A stretch of DNA of 64,000 nt from Micropterix aruncella (GCA_944548615.1 OX155955.1:6140062-6204061); one strand, 5' to 3'. Counted from the first letter of the stretch, positions 1-10,746 are shown. Numbers and translations are program-made. The notes: a model not told the origin generated them from the sequence alone.

Positions 1-135
1 TGTAAGTTGGTATGTTTGTAAGTTTGTAAGTTTGTATGTAATCTCCGAAACTACACATCCGATTTCAAAAATTCTTTTACTAATGGAAAGCTTCATTATC
101 TACGAGTGCTATAGGCTATATTTACAGGCTATATA
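1..135. mobile_element. Helitron-like fragment
   Basis: The window opens inside TTTGTAAG/TTTGTATG repeats followed by a 'CTCCGAAACTACACATCCG' stretch and a 'GTGCTATAGGCTATA' stretch. These phrases recur inside non-autonomous Helitrons of butterflies and moths. Neither end is visible here, so the family call rests on internal sequence only. Confidence 0.45.
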
Positions 136-943
136 ACATTGTATTTCACTCACGATTCAGTAATCATCGTTTTGGTTATTTATTATTAATTATATTGTCG
201 ATAAACATTTATTATGTCGATAAACCAAAATAAGGTCGTTTTCCAAAAAATGTGGCATAATTTTTTTTTTAAATTTATTTTTTTAAATTATTTTTCTCTA
301 ATCTCATACCATAGAAACTGTTAGGCATTGTATGCGACTGTACTTCGCGATAATCAGCACGATACCGACTCGAGCTGACAGGCCGGCGCTGATTAGTATG
401 AGAAGAAAACGCCTATGATCGTGCGAAAAGTCGATTTTGAGATTCACGCTTTGAAGTCCTAGGAACCCTAAACAGTAGTTCTTAAAAATGGTGTCCGGTG
501 TCGGGTAGCTACAAAAGGGTAGCTTCCACAGCAAATAAAAAAAAATAGTTTTTCTCAAAACGGCTCTAATTATTTTGATAAAAACTTTGTGGTAAGTTTA
601 TATTTATGAATAGGATACTATTATAGTTGGTTGTTCCGGTTGTTGCGGTAAAACTCTGTTTTTTTCAATATATGGGGCGAATATTGTCAGACCATTTATT
701 TTTATCAAGGGAAAAATAGAAGTCTATGCAAAATGGTGCTTTATTTCCCTTTGTGAAAAAACCTTGTAAGTATTGCTTTTTTAGATATTCGCTGCTAACG
801 AGCCGGGAAATTAATTATTGTTGAGATAAATTAGAAGCTTCTCTGGTAAAATTAATGGCTGAAAAGCGAGTTTTCAAATACTACGATAATTTGGATGATG
901 TTCTCTATATTTACGAAATTCAGAAAGGACGTTTTATTACAGT
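136..943. other. AT-rich sequence without recognisable gene
   Basis: I see poly-T/poly-A runs and short accidental ORFs, including an 84-codon minus-strand frame at 304-558 with no recognisable motif. No splice-consistent exon or named repeat was found. Confidence 0.4.
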
Positions 944-1129
944 CCGTCCCTATTTGTCGGGTGTCGGACCCGATTTTTAATCGGATGTCGGTGCCTCTGT
1001 TCCCACTTGTCGGGTGCATCGAGTCCGATTTTTAATCGGATGTCGCCGCTCTGTTCACAAGTGTCATGTGTCGGATCCGATTTGGAGTCAATCACTCTCT
1101 AGGAGGTGACTGCGCGATGGACGTCGACG

Positions 1130-1325
1130 AAGCTGTCGCGGTCGCGGTCGCGTTTGTGTTTTCGGTCGCGTTTGCGTTTTCGGTCGCGTTTGCGATTGCG
1201 GTAGCGTTTGCGTTTGCGGTCGCGTTTACTGTCGTTTCAGCATTTGCGGTCGCGTTTTCAGTCGCGGCCGCGTTCGCGTGTGCGGTGGCGTCTGCGGTCG
1301 CGTCTTCGGTCGCGTTTGCGGTCAC
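1130..1325. repeat. GCGTTT/GCGGTC hexamer array
   Basis: About 200 bp of degenerate hexamers (GCGGTC, GCGTTT, GCGTTC) form higher-order 12- and 18-bp units. It is strongly GC-rich inside AT-rich DNA. The multiple-of-three period keeps frames open on both strands, giving spurious Ala/Val/Phe and Thr/Ala/Asn repeat proteins. I treat it as a microsatellite-like expansion, not a gene. Confidence 0.7.
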
Positions 1326-1329
1326 GTCG

Positions 1330-1535
1330 CTCCGACCACACCGACCGCACCGACCGACGAAAAACGCAAAACTGAAGTTGACCGCTGTCGAGAATATGAA
1401 TCGCAAACGTTTATCGTCAATCGTGACAAACGATTGAAACTAATCAATCGTTAGTCGCCGATTGACGATTAAACGAATCAATTAATTGTTTAGTCGTCAA
1501 TCGCGATTAACGTATTCAATCGTCAATCGTTAGTC
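1330..1535. repeat. Truncated copy of the CAGTATTGGG hAT-type MITE
   Basis: From 'ACCGACCGACGAAAA.CGCAAAACTGAAGTTG' onward this matches the right half of the complete MITE at 33838-34244. It includes the run of 'CAATCGTTAGTCG' and 'CGATTGACGATTAA' motifs. It stops just before the terminal CCCAATACTG, so this copy has lost its end and its left arm. Confidence 0.6.
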
Positions 1536-2211
1536 GAGTTTTTTTATTTTTATTATTTAGGTAAAAACAGTCATATACAGTTGTGTGAAAACATACATAA
1601 AACAAATAGACCTATATTACCATTATTTTCTACAAAACATTATAAATAGTAGCAAAAAGAAATAAAATAAATAAATTAACCAAGAACTAATGCAAACAAA
1701 AAAAAAACGTTATACTCAATAACAAATTTAACAATTAGTTAATGCGACTACACACCAACTTAATAATAAATTAAACTATGAGCTAATGCAACAACAAATC
1801 GCCTATTTTTTCCTAAAAATAACCAACATGGCGGAAAATATGTCGAGGTCATTCAAAGCTTTATTATAATGTAAACAGGACCGTCTGAATAAGGTTTTTT
1901 CGCGTAGTTGTAAAAAAACAGTAAAAAAAACACAGTAAAAATAAATTGCTCAACACTGCGTGCGGATAGGTATGTAGTTTATTGGGCCCGACATCCGATA
2001 AGTGTGAACAGCGCCATGCAAATTCATACGCGAGCGAGATCCTACGCGATTTTTTTCGGGCGTGCGGCGCTCGCAAACCGACCGACAATATCTGTCGGAG
2101 CCGACAAAAAATCGGTGTCGGATAAATGTGAACAGCTCCATACAATTTGTTCTGCCACTAGAGCACCCGACATTTTGTCGGGTCCGACACCCGACAACTG
2201 GAAACGGGCGG

Positions 2212-3011
2212 TTAGCAGAATCGTCGTTTTTCGACTTTAGCCTCGGAATAAGCATTCAGTGCTAATAATTATCGTGCTAATCGTAATATTGAAAATTATA
2301 AGCTTTTTTCCAACCGCCATAATTTGAATACATACACGATACCACGAAAACATTATATGGTCGAAAGTGAGGCTTTGTAAATAGCTGCGGTAATTTATTA
2401 AGGCGACTACCTCTCTCAAACAGTGAAAAATTGACATTTTGTAATCAATTTTAAGTGAATCCCGCGTGCATTTAAATAATAATAAAAATATGAATCTTGT
2501 AGCTAATTTCGTAGTATATTGACGACTCATTTATAAATTTCATTGACAATCGTTATTTTCTAGGCTACCGATTAACATTATTTTTAATGTGCGTCTTTTA
2601 ATACATTGATTAAGCACTGGTTGATTATTAAAAGTCGACTAAGTAATATTTTATTGTATTTATTTCGTATCTAATTGTATAGATTTTATTTACCTAATTC
2701 TAATATAATGTATACAACCAGCGATTAAATAAATAGTTATGATCAAAAATTATTACAGCATAACCCCCACTTATAGCATATAATATCATCGCATGTGCTT
2801 TCGACGTCGTCGACCACCACATACTATAAAAATATTTTTATATTACGCACTATTCATAAAACATAATAATCAGAAAATCAAAGGAGATCCATACCCTTGT
2901 TATTTTATATGATTTTTCATGTATTTACAAAACTTTTTATTTGCATTCATATAATTAATTTCGATTAAAAAAATATGCATTATTACTGATAATTCACGCT
3001 TAATTTATGAC
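2212..3011. other. AT-rich intergenic sequence
   Basis: No coding frame with a recognisable motif was found. The 97-codon minus frame at 2237-2530 shows no family resemblance. I see nothing beyond short A/T runs. Confidence 0.4.
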
Positions 3012-3420
3012 AATTTCAATTTCAATTTCAATTTATTTCTGCTCCAGTAGGTAGGCTTTCCTACACTTGGATGCGTCTTTGCCTCTAAAATTTTAAATAA
3101 TGTAATTTATTAAAGAATATTAACTATCATTATATAGTTGTGGCAATATAAATTAATTTTAGTAAATTATAATTGGTTTGAAAACCATTGATAAATAGAA
3201 AATAATCTAATAATCAAAATTGCTGATCAAAAAAAGAGCTCAATGTCTGTAGTCATAATTATCAAGGCAATAATATGATGGTCAAGAAAATAGATAAGGG
3301 TATATTAAAAATATCTAAATTTAAGTTAATTGTCAAATCTAGCAATATAGCCGTCGTCGATAAAAATAAAAATAAAAATTACGCTCTTTGGCAAAGTTAA
3401 TTATCATGAATTTTCCGTTA

Positions 3421-3562
3421 TTTTACATTAGGATGCTCTTGGAATAAGAATTCAGCATTATCCAAATCTCTTAAGTCATATACAGGATTCTTGACTAGGC
3501 CATTAAATAAGGCCTTTTTAAATTGGTTCTCTCCAAGACTTCTGATATGTGTTGGGACCTTG
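3421..3562 (-). pseudogene. LINE reverse-transcriptase C-terminus, second piece
   Basis: Read on the minus strand from the Harbinger left boundary, this keeps the frame of the 6255-6700 piece when one TTA duplicate is counted. It contains 'VPTHIRSLGENQFKKALF', typical of the LINE C-terminus (folding/'I+ +L....FK..L' pattern), and ends at a TAA near 3421. The uninterrupted frame across the two pieces shows the LINE was still open here when the Harbinger element landed. Confidence 0.75.
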
Positions 3563-3590
3563 TTAAGATGCGATTCCACCAGTGTGCAGA
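3563..3590 (+). repeat. Harbinger left end: TTA duplication and terminal inverted repeat
   Basis: TTA (3563-3565) is followed by AGATGCGATTCCACC. The right end read on the other strand is AGGTGCGATTCCACC after TAA, giving a 15-bp inverted repeat with one mismatch. A subterminal GTGTGCAG also recurs on both sides. A 3-bp TTA/TAA target duplication is diagnostic of PIF/Harbinger. Confidence 0.9.
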
Positions 3591-3803
3591 ACTGTGCGGC
3601 ACTGCAATGCACATTGTGCGACACAAATGTTTATTCTGGTCGACTCACTAAAGCAAACAATAACAAATTGTGCGCGCACACATGCAGGCAGTGGACTCGC
3701 GTCGACGTGTACAAACCTGTTGTGCGCGAACTCAGTCTTGCTTCCGCTACCGGAGTGAAAACATTGATTTGTGCGCGTACATTGTTAATTAACCAAGCTA
3801 AAT

Positions 3804-5543
3804 ATGGATTGGACGAATGATAAAATTATTAATTTTATTCAAGCTATTGAAACTTATCCTGTATTATGGGATTCTAGTCACAGTGATTATAAAAATAAAA
3901 ACAAAAAACACGACGCCACTCAAGAGTTGGCGCAAAGATTCAATTGTGACTCGACTGAGGTAATGAGAAAATGGAAGATTATTTTGGCTCAATACCGAAG
4001 AGAAAAGAAGAAAATCGCGGACTCAAAATCTTCAGGTTCTGGGATTTTAGATATATATAAGCCGAAATGGTTTGCTTATGCATATTTGAATTTCTTTCAT
4101 GGAAGGGATGAGCCGAACGTCAGCTTGAACTCACACGACGAAATAAATGAACAGGTAGGTACGTTTTAAATGTTTATTTTCTTACCTCTAATATTATTAC
4201 TTAGATACCTATACTATTTACGCCAGTGTTTCTTGCCATGGCACCATTCCGATGTCAGTTTGGAAATAATGTGCAAATTCTTCTCTTATGTTTTTCGCAT
4301 CGCCAGGGGGTCTTCTTCCAACATGTCTTAAAGGCAGTAAGTTTGCCATGCCTGCATCACGCCGCCAACTTCCATCGATAGTGCAATGAGTAATTTGGTT
4401 CTCAGTATCAAAACAGCCAGCAGAAGTATAAAGTTGTGAAGACGATTTTTGTGTTATCAAAAAATTATGCAAGTAACAACATGTCAGTGTTATCAATTGT
4501 GTCTTTTCTGGAGCTAACAGAATAGGTTTCCTGAGTACGCGAAATACACCGGACATAATGCCGAATACGTTTTCCACAATACGTCTCGCTCTGCTCAACC
4601 GATAATTAAATATTCTCTCTTTTGATCTTTTGTCATGTTGACCGGGATATGGTTTCATTAAATTTATATCTAACGCAAAAGCATCATCTGCCACAATGAC
4701 ATGTGGAATTGGTTTGTTCCTTCCGGGTAACGGGTAAGGTTCAGGCAAATTTAATTTTCCTTGCTGAAGATTAGCATAGAAACCAGTATTTTTGAAAACA
4801 CCACCATCCGATATTCTTCCTTTACAACCGACATCTACGTACGTAAACTTATAATTTGCATCAACCAGTGCTAAAAGCACAATGCTGAAATCACCTTTGT
4901 AATTGAAAAAGTCGCTTCCAGTATTACTTGGAGCTTGAATAACAACGTGTTTGCCATCCATAGCCCCAATGCAATGAGGGAAATTCCAAAGATGGTCAAA
5001 TTGGCGCTCTAAGATCATCCATTCTTCTAAAGTGTTAGGCATCTGAAAAAGGAAATTTTATTACTATTTCAGGTATCACAAGATATTATTATCCAGAATG
5101 ACACAGTAAATGAAGATCAAGAGTCTCTTCATGAAAGGCCAGTCGAAAAGTTTAAGGCTCCGAAGAACTCGCTTAAACGCCGTATTGTCGATGAAGACCC
5201 GAGAATCGCCCAAGCTTTGTCCATTATGAATAACGTAAACAAGCAGATGGAAGCAAAAAAACCTGATGACGAAGACATTTTTGCTGCAGCCGTCGCAACG
5301 AAATTAAGGAAAATTAGAGATGAGCGAACCAAGATTTTAGTACAAAGGGATATAGATAATTTATTGTATGACGCTATTATTGGTACTGGAAAATATGTTA
5401 CAACTCCAATGCCTTCACCGTATTCAGATTCGTCAAATTGTCAGAGCCAAGGACCGGCTTCAAGTTTTCAGGTCCGCGATAATGATTATTCAGATCTTTT
5501 ACGTCAGAATGATGGCGAAACAATATCTTGGCATGAAATGTAA
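3804..5543 (+). CDS. Harbinger MADF/BESS-type accessory DNA-binding protein (2 exons)
   Basis: Exon 1 (3804-4154, 117 codons) begins at an ATG in 'AAATATGGATTGGACG' and ends at CAG|GTAGGT. Exon 2 (5073-5543) follows a TATTTCAG acceptor, in phase 0, to TAA, for 273 residues in all. Residues 1 to about 95 match a MADF (Myb/SANT-like) domain: 'IINFIQAIETYPVLWD' start, 'KKHDATQELAQRFNCD' helix, then 'VMRKWKIILAQYRREKKK'. Near the C-terminus 'DEDIFAAAVATKLRKIRDER' resembles a BESS-like protein-interaction segment. In PIF/Harbinger elements such a protein binds the ends and assists nuclear import of the transposase. The intron contains the transposase exon 2 on the opposite strand. AATAAA signals follow the stop. 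Confidence 0.88.
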
Positions 5544-6039
5544 TGCAATAAAATTGAATAAAATAAAAGTGACTAAAATAAATATATTATTTTTATTTTC
5601 TTACCTTAATATTTTCTTTCAACACGCTTATCAACGCCTTACAAGTCTCAGATACAATCCGAGCAATAAGCTCTTTTGAAACTTTAAATAAGAACATTAA
5701 ACTTGCAAAAGAATCTCCAGTAGCAAGATATCTTAAGGTGATTGCAAGCCTTATTGAAACAGGGACACATTTTCTGTAGTTGGTATCTTGCTTAGCAATA
5801 AAAGGACTAGTTACATTAACCAGCAACTCAAAATCTTCGCAAGATATACGTGTGAAGTTTTTAAATCCACTCAATGGATCTATTTTTATTTCTTCTAGAA
5901 ATTTATTCGTTTCTTCATTCCGTCGCTGTAGTAACGGCCTCACCCAACATCGCGGTTTCTTCCTTCGTTTCTTTTTAAGGAGACTACATAGTAAAACACA
6001 TGCTGCAGCACAAAGCACTACGTTTTCCTGCCCGTTCAT
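4218..6039 (-). CDS. HARBI1-type Harbinger transposase (2 exons)
   Basis: On the minus strand, exon 1 runs from ATG at 6039 to 5605 (145 codons, ending AAG|GTAAGA). Exon 2 runs from 5042 (after CCTTTTTCAG) to the stop at 4218, phase 0, for about 419 residues. An in-frame upstream ATG at 6096 is possible. Exon 1 has the helical N-terminal region (KKKRRKKPRCWVRPLLQRR basic patch, then 'LRYLATGDSFASL', typical of HARBI1). Exon 2 holds the DDE_Tnp_4 nuclease: 'NFPHCIGAMDGKHV' (first Asp), 'GRISDGGVF' (second Asp), 'VIVADDAFAL' and 'ARRIVENVFGIM' (Glu). All catalytic positions look intact. The intron (5043-5604) contains exon 2 of the MADF gene on the plus strand. It catalyses cut-and-paste transposition of the surrounding element. 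Confidence 0.92.
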
Positions 6040-6254
6040 ATTAACTACTGAACTGTCTCGGCAGAAACTCTGCTCAGTGAACATGTTCGCGCACAAGTGT
6101 GCTGAACTGTGCGCTTACAAAAGTTACGCACAGCCTTACCAGTGGAGACGGAAGCCAAATGCGACACCAGCTTAGTACTTGCACTGTTGGAGTTTTGCAC
6201 AAAATGTGTGCAAGCAAATGTGCTGCACACTATTTTGGTGGAATCGCACCTTTA

Positions 6255-6700
6255 TAATAACACAGGCTTTGATGAAGGAAACTGTTGCGCACTTTACTAA
6301 GCCTGTGCCGATTTAGATGTAGATCAAATTTATTTCTTGTATTGTGTTGATGGAAATCGCTATTCGCCGGGACATCCGATATGTGCTTACGAGCGAACAT
6401 AATATTTTGTTGGATATAGCACGAGTACATCGTCATGATTCCCGACTCGATGAAAAACGGCTTACACGAAGTTCTTGGAGAAGCTCTGAGAAGACTGCGT
6501 AAAGCCCTTTTCTGAAGGATAAGAATCCTCTTCGAATTTGCTGCCATTCCCCAAAACATCAGACCATATGTCATCCAAGAATGAAAATAAGCAAAATATA
6601 CAGATTTAGCAGCCTCAAAGCCGCATAAATTTCTAATCTTTTTTATTGCGTAAACAGCCTTACGCAATAAAAAGGTGTTACTCATAGGTGACACTCATAG
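6255..6700 (-). pseudogene. LINE reverse-transcriptase C-terminal region, first piece
   Basis: About 148 codons are open without stop, from the LINE's truncated 5' side to the Harbinger target site. The segment includes 'KIRNLCGFEAAKSVYFAY', 'SWMTYGLMFWG' and 'LQKRALRSLL', the thumb/connection region that follows the polymerase domain in CR1-, jockey- and Rex1-type proteins. It also carries the 'HNTRNK' motif seen near the C-terminus of these proteins. The frame runs to the target TTA and continues in the other flank at 3562. A related RT fragment is at 38232-38505. Confidence 0.75.
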
Positions 6701-7357
6701 GTGTTAAGATTACGTTGGAATAAGCAATGTTACATTGGAATGTTACATTGTAATAAGCACGTAATTCTTGTTTATTGTGAAATATTGTATTGTATCGCTG
6801 TCTATTGCTTTTGACCAATAAATGGATTTGAATTTGAACATCAACACGGTTGATCAAAAACGTCTTCTTCATTAGTATTCAGATTTTTTTGTTTATGAGA
6901 ATTTCTGACCATGTTTTTTATTGGAGCAGTGGAAACTATAAAAGATGGCTACCTATTAGGGCTTCTTAAACTTGCCTTTGTATTTCCAACGAAAAGTGGC
7001 GAAGTGCGCGACAGCGCAGCAGTAGGGAGAAACGGAAACAGGCGCGGCGGGAACGGCAGCGGGAACAAAGGCGAGGGGATGAAATAAATAATTTCCGAAA
7101 ATACCCCCAAAAACATCCACCATGTGGCGCGTCGCATATTTAGTTAGGCGATGGTGGGGGTGAACGTCGCGTGAGAACAGACAATATTGATTAACGAAGC
7201 TAAATTGAATTATCAACGCGTTTAAAGTCCGCGTTCCTGCCGGATATGTGCGTGTTTCACTCCAGCAGCTGAATTCTTGAATTCTTGCTTTTAAGGTTTC
7301 GAGCCGAAAACGGGAAATCTTCTGTTAGAACAAGTAATATAAGTAAGAGATATATAT
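6701..7357. other. Repeat debris and unassigned sequence
   Basis: 6760-6835 ends with 'TTTTGACCAATAAATGG' and 'ATTTGAATTTGAA', which looks like a plus-strand LINE 3' tail with a polyadenylation signal. The remainder, including a GC-richer stretch at 7000-7080, has no recognisable frame. Confidence 0.35.
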
Positions 7358-7970
7358 GTTACGGTCAGAGTAGTAAGTGCGGTTATTATTAATAATTACC
7401 GGGAATTATTAATAATAACGGCATCATTTGGTCAATGTGATACATTCTGGTGAAATAATCACTTTAACCGGTTATTATTAATAATTTATGGACAGTTGTG
7501 GTTAAAGTAATAAATGCTTCGATTAAAGGTATAGGGAATACGTAATAGGTACTTAATTTTATATAATAATTTTATATAATATCAGAAAGTTTGCGATCAG
7601 CCATAGTGTCATTTTGTTTTTAGAATTTTTAATAAAACGAAGCATTTAAGTGTCACAAAAGCCTACCATGTAAAAATAAATAATAGGTATAGGGAATACG
7701 TAATAGGTACCTAATTTTATATAATATTTTTTTATAATATCAGAAAGTTTGCGATCAGCCATAGTTTAATGTTGTTTTTAGAATGTTTAATAAAACGAAG
7801 CATTTATTAGGCATTTATTACTTTAACCAAAACAGTCCATAAATTATTAATAATAACCGGATAAGGTGATTATTTCTCCAAAATTTATCACATTGACCAA
7901 ATTATGCGGTTATTATTAAAAATTCCCGGTAATTATTAATAATAACCGCATTTATTACTCTGACCGTAAC
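7358..7970. mobile_element. MITE with long terminal inverted repeats (GTTACGGTCAGAG)
   Basis: GTTACGGTCAGAGTA at 7358 is mirrored by TACTCTGACCGTAAC ending at 7970, and similarity between the arms continues for about 130 bp (TTATTATTAATAATTACCGG motifs). The element is 613 bp with no coding frame. ATAT flanks both ends and may be the target duplication, but the AT-rich context makes that uncertain. Confidence 0.75.
7528..7806 (+). repeat. Internal direct duplication inside the MITE
   Basis: A segment starting 'AGGTATAGGGAATACGTAAT' and ending 'AATAAAACGAAGCATTTA' (about 125 bp) occurs twice, at about 7528-7652 and 7684-7806, with few differences. The two copies sit in the spacer between the MITE arms. 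Confidence 0.7.
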
Positions 7971-8247
7971 ATATAAAATACATCGTTTTCTATCTCTTTT
8001 GGAACGGCGCTCATGGGCCAGTAATCGTTCGTGCAATCGTTGATTATATAGCGTATTAGCCAACGCCGTACTACGATTTGGCTGCTAGAATTTTACTACC
8101 AAGCGCAACGTGTAAATGACACCCATAGTTCAAAAATTCATTAATCTCCTCTTATTTTCGATATCGCGACGTTCGTTCTATGACAGTATGCCGGTGAACT
8201 ATAGACGGCGCTCTAAACAGGCCTACACGGTATCCTACCTCGACATA

Positions 8248-8545
8248 AAAAAATAATATAATAACAAAGAAACTTTAAATCGTAGCTTTTATTATTTTAT
8301 TATTATTTACCGGCACTAGGGAAAGTAGAATAGAATAGAATAACTTTATTGGGCTATAAAAACATAACCTAATGAATATTAATTGTAATATTCGTTAAGT
8401 TATGTTTTTATAGCACAATAAAGTTATTCTATTCTATTCTATTTTACTTTCCCTAGTTGCGAGAAAGGTAATTGTCAATTTAGGTTAAAAATAATAAAAT
8501 AATAAAAGCTACGATTTAAAGTTCGTTTGTTATATTGTGAACGCG
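8248..8545. repeat. ~300-bp hairpin built from inverted LINE-tail-like sequence
   Basis: The left half (AACTTTAAATCGTAGCTTTT...GGGAAAGTAGAATAGAATAG...TATAAAAACATAAC) is mirrored by the right half. The centre is near 8385-8400 (AATATTAATTGTAATATT). Each arm contains an 'AATAAAGTTATTCTATTCTATT' end, which resembles a LINE 3' terminus with TTCTA repeats; similar TTCTA repeats occur at about 37535-37558. It could be a foldback element or two tails inserted head to head. Confidence 0.6.
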
Positions 8546-8589
8546 CTAAAAACGGTCAAAAACCGCACTAAAAAAACGCGCTAAAAAAC

Positions 8590-8905
8590 AGATGAAGACG
8601 GAAATATCCATTTTGACACCTGTAAGTCTGTGTGTCTCTATGTGTGTGTGTATTCCTCCACGATAGCGCCTAAACGCTTCACCAGTCGGTCATGGCAAGA
8701 GTTGAAAATTTTGTAGTTGAAATCTGCCCACGTTAGTTATACTCCAATCTCCAAATTTTGCAGTTGAAATTCTTGCAGTTGCAGACTGTTGCAGACAGTT
8801 GCAAAATTTTGCAGTTGAGACTTGAAATTCGGTACAGAGATGTGAAACGATATCACGTTGTGAAATTTTGGTTGGAATATCTCGTATACCCGTACAAGCG
8901 ACGCA
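8590..8905 (+). repeat. Dispersed repeat, 'TTCCTCCACGATAGC' family, copy 1
   Basis: This copy contains 'GTGTATTCCTCCACGATAGCGCC', 'GGTCATGGCAAGAGTTGAAAA' and 'GTGAAATTTTGGTTGGAATATCTC', phrases shared with copies at 10747, 23105, 28965 (reversed) and 60870. It is non-coding. It is probably an untranslated part of a LINE (an RTE fragment adjoins copy 5) or a non-autonomous element. Confidence 0.55.
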
Positions 8906-10220
8906 TTTTTTTTAAATACCGCTGTATTTAAGAAAATACTACATCATTTTTGGGAAAATACCATTTTAATACTACGGAAATACCACAAAACATTAAAATA
9001 TTCTACTTTTGCTATGATAGTCCCTTAACACGATCACTATCGGGTGGGGGGGGGGGGGCGCATTTTAAAATTTGCTGTACAGGTTTGTGTGGTATAGAAG
9101 ATGTTATGAAGATATACGCTCTTATCAGTTTTTTTTGTGAGAGAGGATGAACATTTCTTCTCCCAGAGAACATCACAAAAAAAACTTCAGGTATCTCAAT
9201 GGTTTGCAATTAAATATTGTAACCACTGATTTGAGCGCGTTATCACAAATCGAATTGAATTTGGTATAGTAGTAGAATTTTTTTCGCCACTGGTCAAGCC
9301 AAAAATACAAAATATTAGTTTTTTTTTGTAATGGTTTAAATATTGGATGGTTTTTGCAATAATGTACGTGAACCGAGTCAAACTAGCAACCCACCCTTTT
9401 AATTATGGTTTTTCTTTTTTATTTACAGGTAAGTTCCATTAGACTCTCCTTGAATTTAAGCATGGAAAATCCATTGAGAATATGAAAAATGAAAACAAAG
9501 ATGATCCACAACAATGAACCTGGGAACCGAACCGCTTTTTTAAAATGGCATAATACGGCATTACATTATTCAAAGGTAATAATGATGATCTTTTCCTTTT
9601 CACTCACGTCGATTATACTATCTCCAGATGTATTCGTAACACTATTATGGCTTGGGATCGTATCATTATTATTAAATAATTTGTGTAAGTAATAGATACC
9701 ATCTAAATATCGAGCATTCGAAGTGTTATACCCAACTCAGGTTATGGCCAGAACACATGATAGTAGGTACCATGATAGTAGTACTGTTATTACATACTGA
9801 TAGTAGTACATACTGATAGTAGGACACATGATAGTAGTGCCTACTGTTATTTAATAATTTATTTATTTACAAAAATAAACAGCATTTATGAAATTAAAGT
9901 TCAAAAACAGTACAAATCTATTGGCATTACTTATGATTATCAGCTCGAGAAAGAAATAAAGTAATACTTGTAAATTAATCATTTAAGTAATTAAAATTTT
10001 CATTTTTGTCGGGTGTGCGTAAGGTGGAAAGATAGTGTCTGTCTATTTGCCGAGAATTGGCCGAATCCGAAAAATTTGGGCAATTGTTTGTTATTATTAC
10101 CAAAGTCCTTCCTTTAAACTGAAAATCCTTTAAACCTTTAAGTAAGTTCTTTAAACTGAAGTAAGTCCTTTAAACTAAAAAAATTAAAACAGTTATTAAA
10201 AACACAGCAATCCGTTGCAT
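8906..10220. other. No gene seen; short simple repeats
   Basis: Contains a G run at 9044-9058 and a cluster of 'CATGATAGTAG' / 'CATACTGATAGTAG' direct repeats at about 9755-9835. A possible LINE tail (ATTTATTTA) lies near 9845. The 67-codon plus frame at 9489 has no family resemblance. Confidence 0.35.
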
Positions 10221-10224
10221 TTCA

Positions 10225-10461
10225 ATAGAACTCTTCGAAACACTGAATAATGCTACTAAAAATACGTCACATAAATCAAATTTTCATGAAAATATATCTC
10301 AAGATAAAAAAACAACCAAACTTACCTCTAATACCATATCTAGCCAAAATTCCATATCTCAGCAAGAAACGCATACTAAGATAAAGCACTTTGGCTCAGA
10401 AGGGCAGTATAAAGAGACTCCTCCCAGCAGGAGATTCAAACAGAACTGGCTTGAGCGATAA
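10225..10461 (+). pseudogene. Possible hAT/zinc-finger protein N-terminal fragment
   Basis: An open stretch of about 78 codons without a start reads as a Ser/Thr/Asn/Lys-rich linker and ends 'SRRFKQNWLERstop'. The 'F...WL..Y/F' pattern is what precedes the TTF/BED-like zinc finger of hAT transposases and their domesticated relatives. The stop falls immediately after this motif, so nothing of the zinc finger or catalytic domain remains. The assignment rests on one short motif. Confidence 0.3.
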
Positions 10462-10746
10462 TTGTCTCATTATGAATTAATTGTCTTAAGGCGACGTACT
10501 ACTTAAAAAATAAACCGTATCTGAGTTTTTAAGCCCCGCCTACTTACCCCCTCCCCTCGCGACGGGGCAGGTGTTTATTATGTTGACTCATCTCGCAGCG
10601 ATATTCACTCGCTATCGATGTCTGGACTAAACACACTAGGTATACACTATTGCAATGGGATTTATATTTTGGGATTATGCAAGTGTCATGTACCTACGCT
10701 GGTGAAGAAGGCTACGCTTTATCATCATCTAAACTTGAACATTATA

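Larger units (their letters stand above)
944..2211. mobile_element. Inverted-repeat DNA element (MITE/foldback)
   Basis: A perfect 20-bp inverted repeat, TTGTCGGGTGTCGGACCCGA at 954-973 and its complement at 2178-2197, lies near both ends. The outer ends also resemble each other (CCGTCCC... versus CCGCCCG...). Within each arm, 'TCCGATTTTTAATCGGATGTCGG'-type palindromes and a 'GTGAACAGC..CCATGCAA' segment are repeated with changes. There is no transposase frame. No clean target duplication is visible, so the superfamily is undecided. The middle holds a hexamer array and half of another MITE, so this is a nested locus. Confidence 0.6.
3566..6251. mobile_element. PIF/Harbinger DNA transposon, apparently complete
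   Basis: The element is 2,686 bp, bounded by 15-bp inverted repeats and TTA duplications (3563-3565 and 6252-6254). It carries the two genes expected of the superfamily: a DDE transposase (minus strand) and a MADF/Myb-like DNA-binding partner (plus strand). Both can be read through one intron each with consensus splice sites and no stop codon. Subterminal regions (about 3580-3740 and 6060-6240) are rich in TGTGC/GTGCGC words, plausible binding sites for the encoded proteins. The clean ends and open genes suggest recent insertion and possible autonomy. Confidence 0.92.
3012..6700 (-). mobile_element. CR1-like LINE, 5'-truncated, split by a Harbinger element
   Basis: The two flanks of the Harbinger insertion are pieces of one minus-strand non-LTR retrotransposon. 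The upstream piece (6255-6700) encodes the end of a reverse-transcriptase protein. The downstream piece (3421-3562) encodes its C-terminus, ending in TAA. The 3' UTR follows and ends in four TTTCAA units at about 3012-3033, the short tail microsatellite expected of CR1/jockey-type LINEs. A related 3' UTR segment, 'GTAGG.TTTCCTAC.CTTGGATGCGTC', recurs at 26460. No endonuclease or polymerase core remains. Confidence 0.75.

Noticed and set aside
1066..1437. Ala/Val/Phe-rich ORF (plus) and Thr/Ala/Asn-rich ORF (minus)
   Set aside because: Both arise from the same GCGTTT/GCGGTC hexamer array; a period divisible by three keeps all these frames open.
5217..5679. Second plus frame at 5368-5679 and minus frame at 5129-5332
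   Set aside because: Shadow frames of MADF exon 2.
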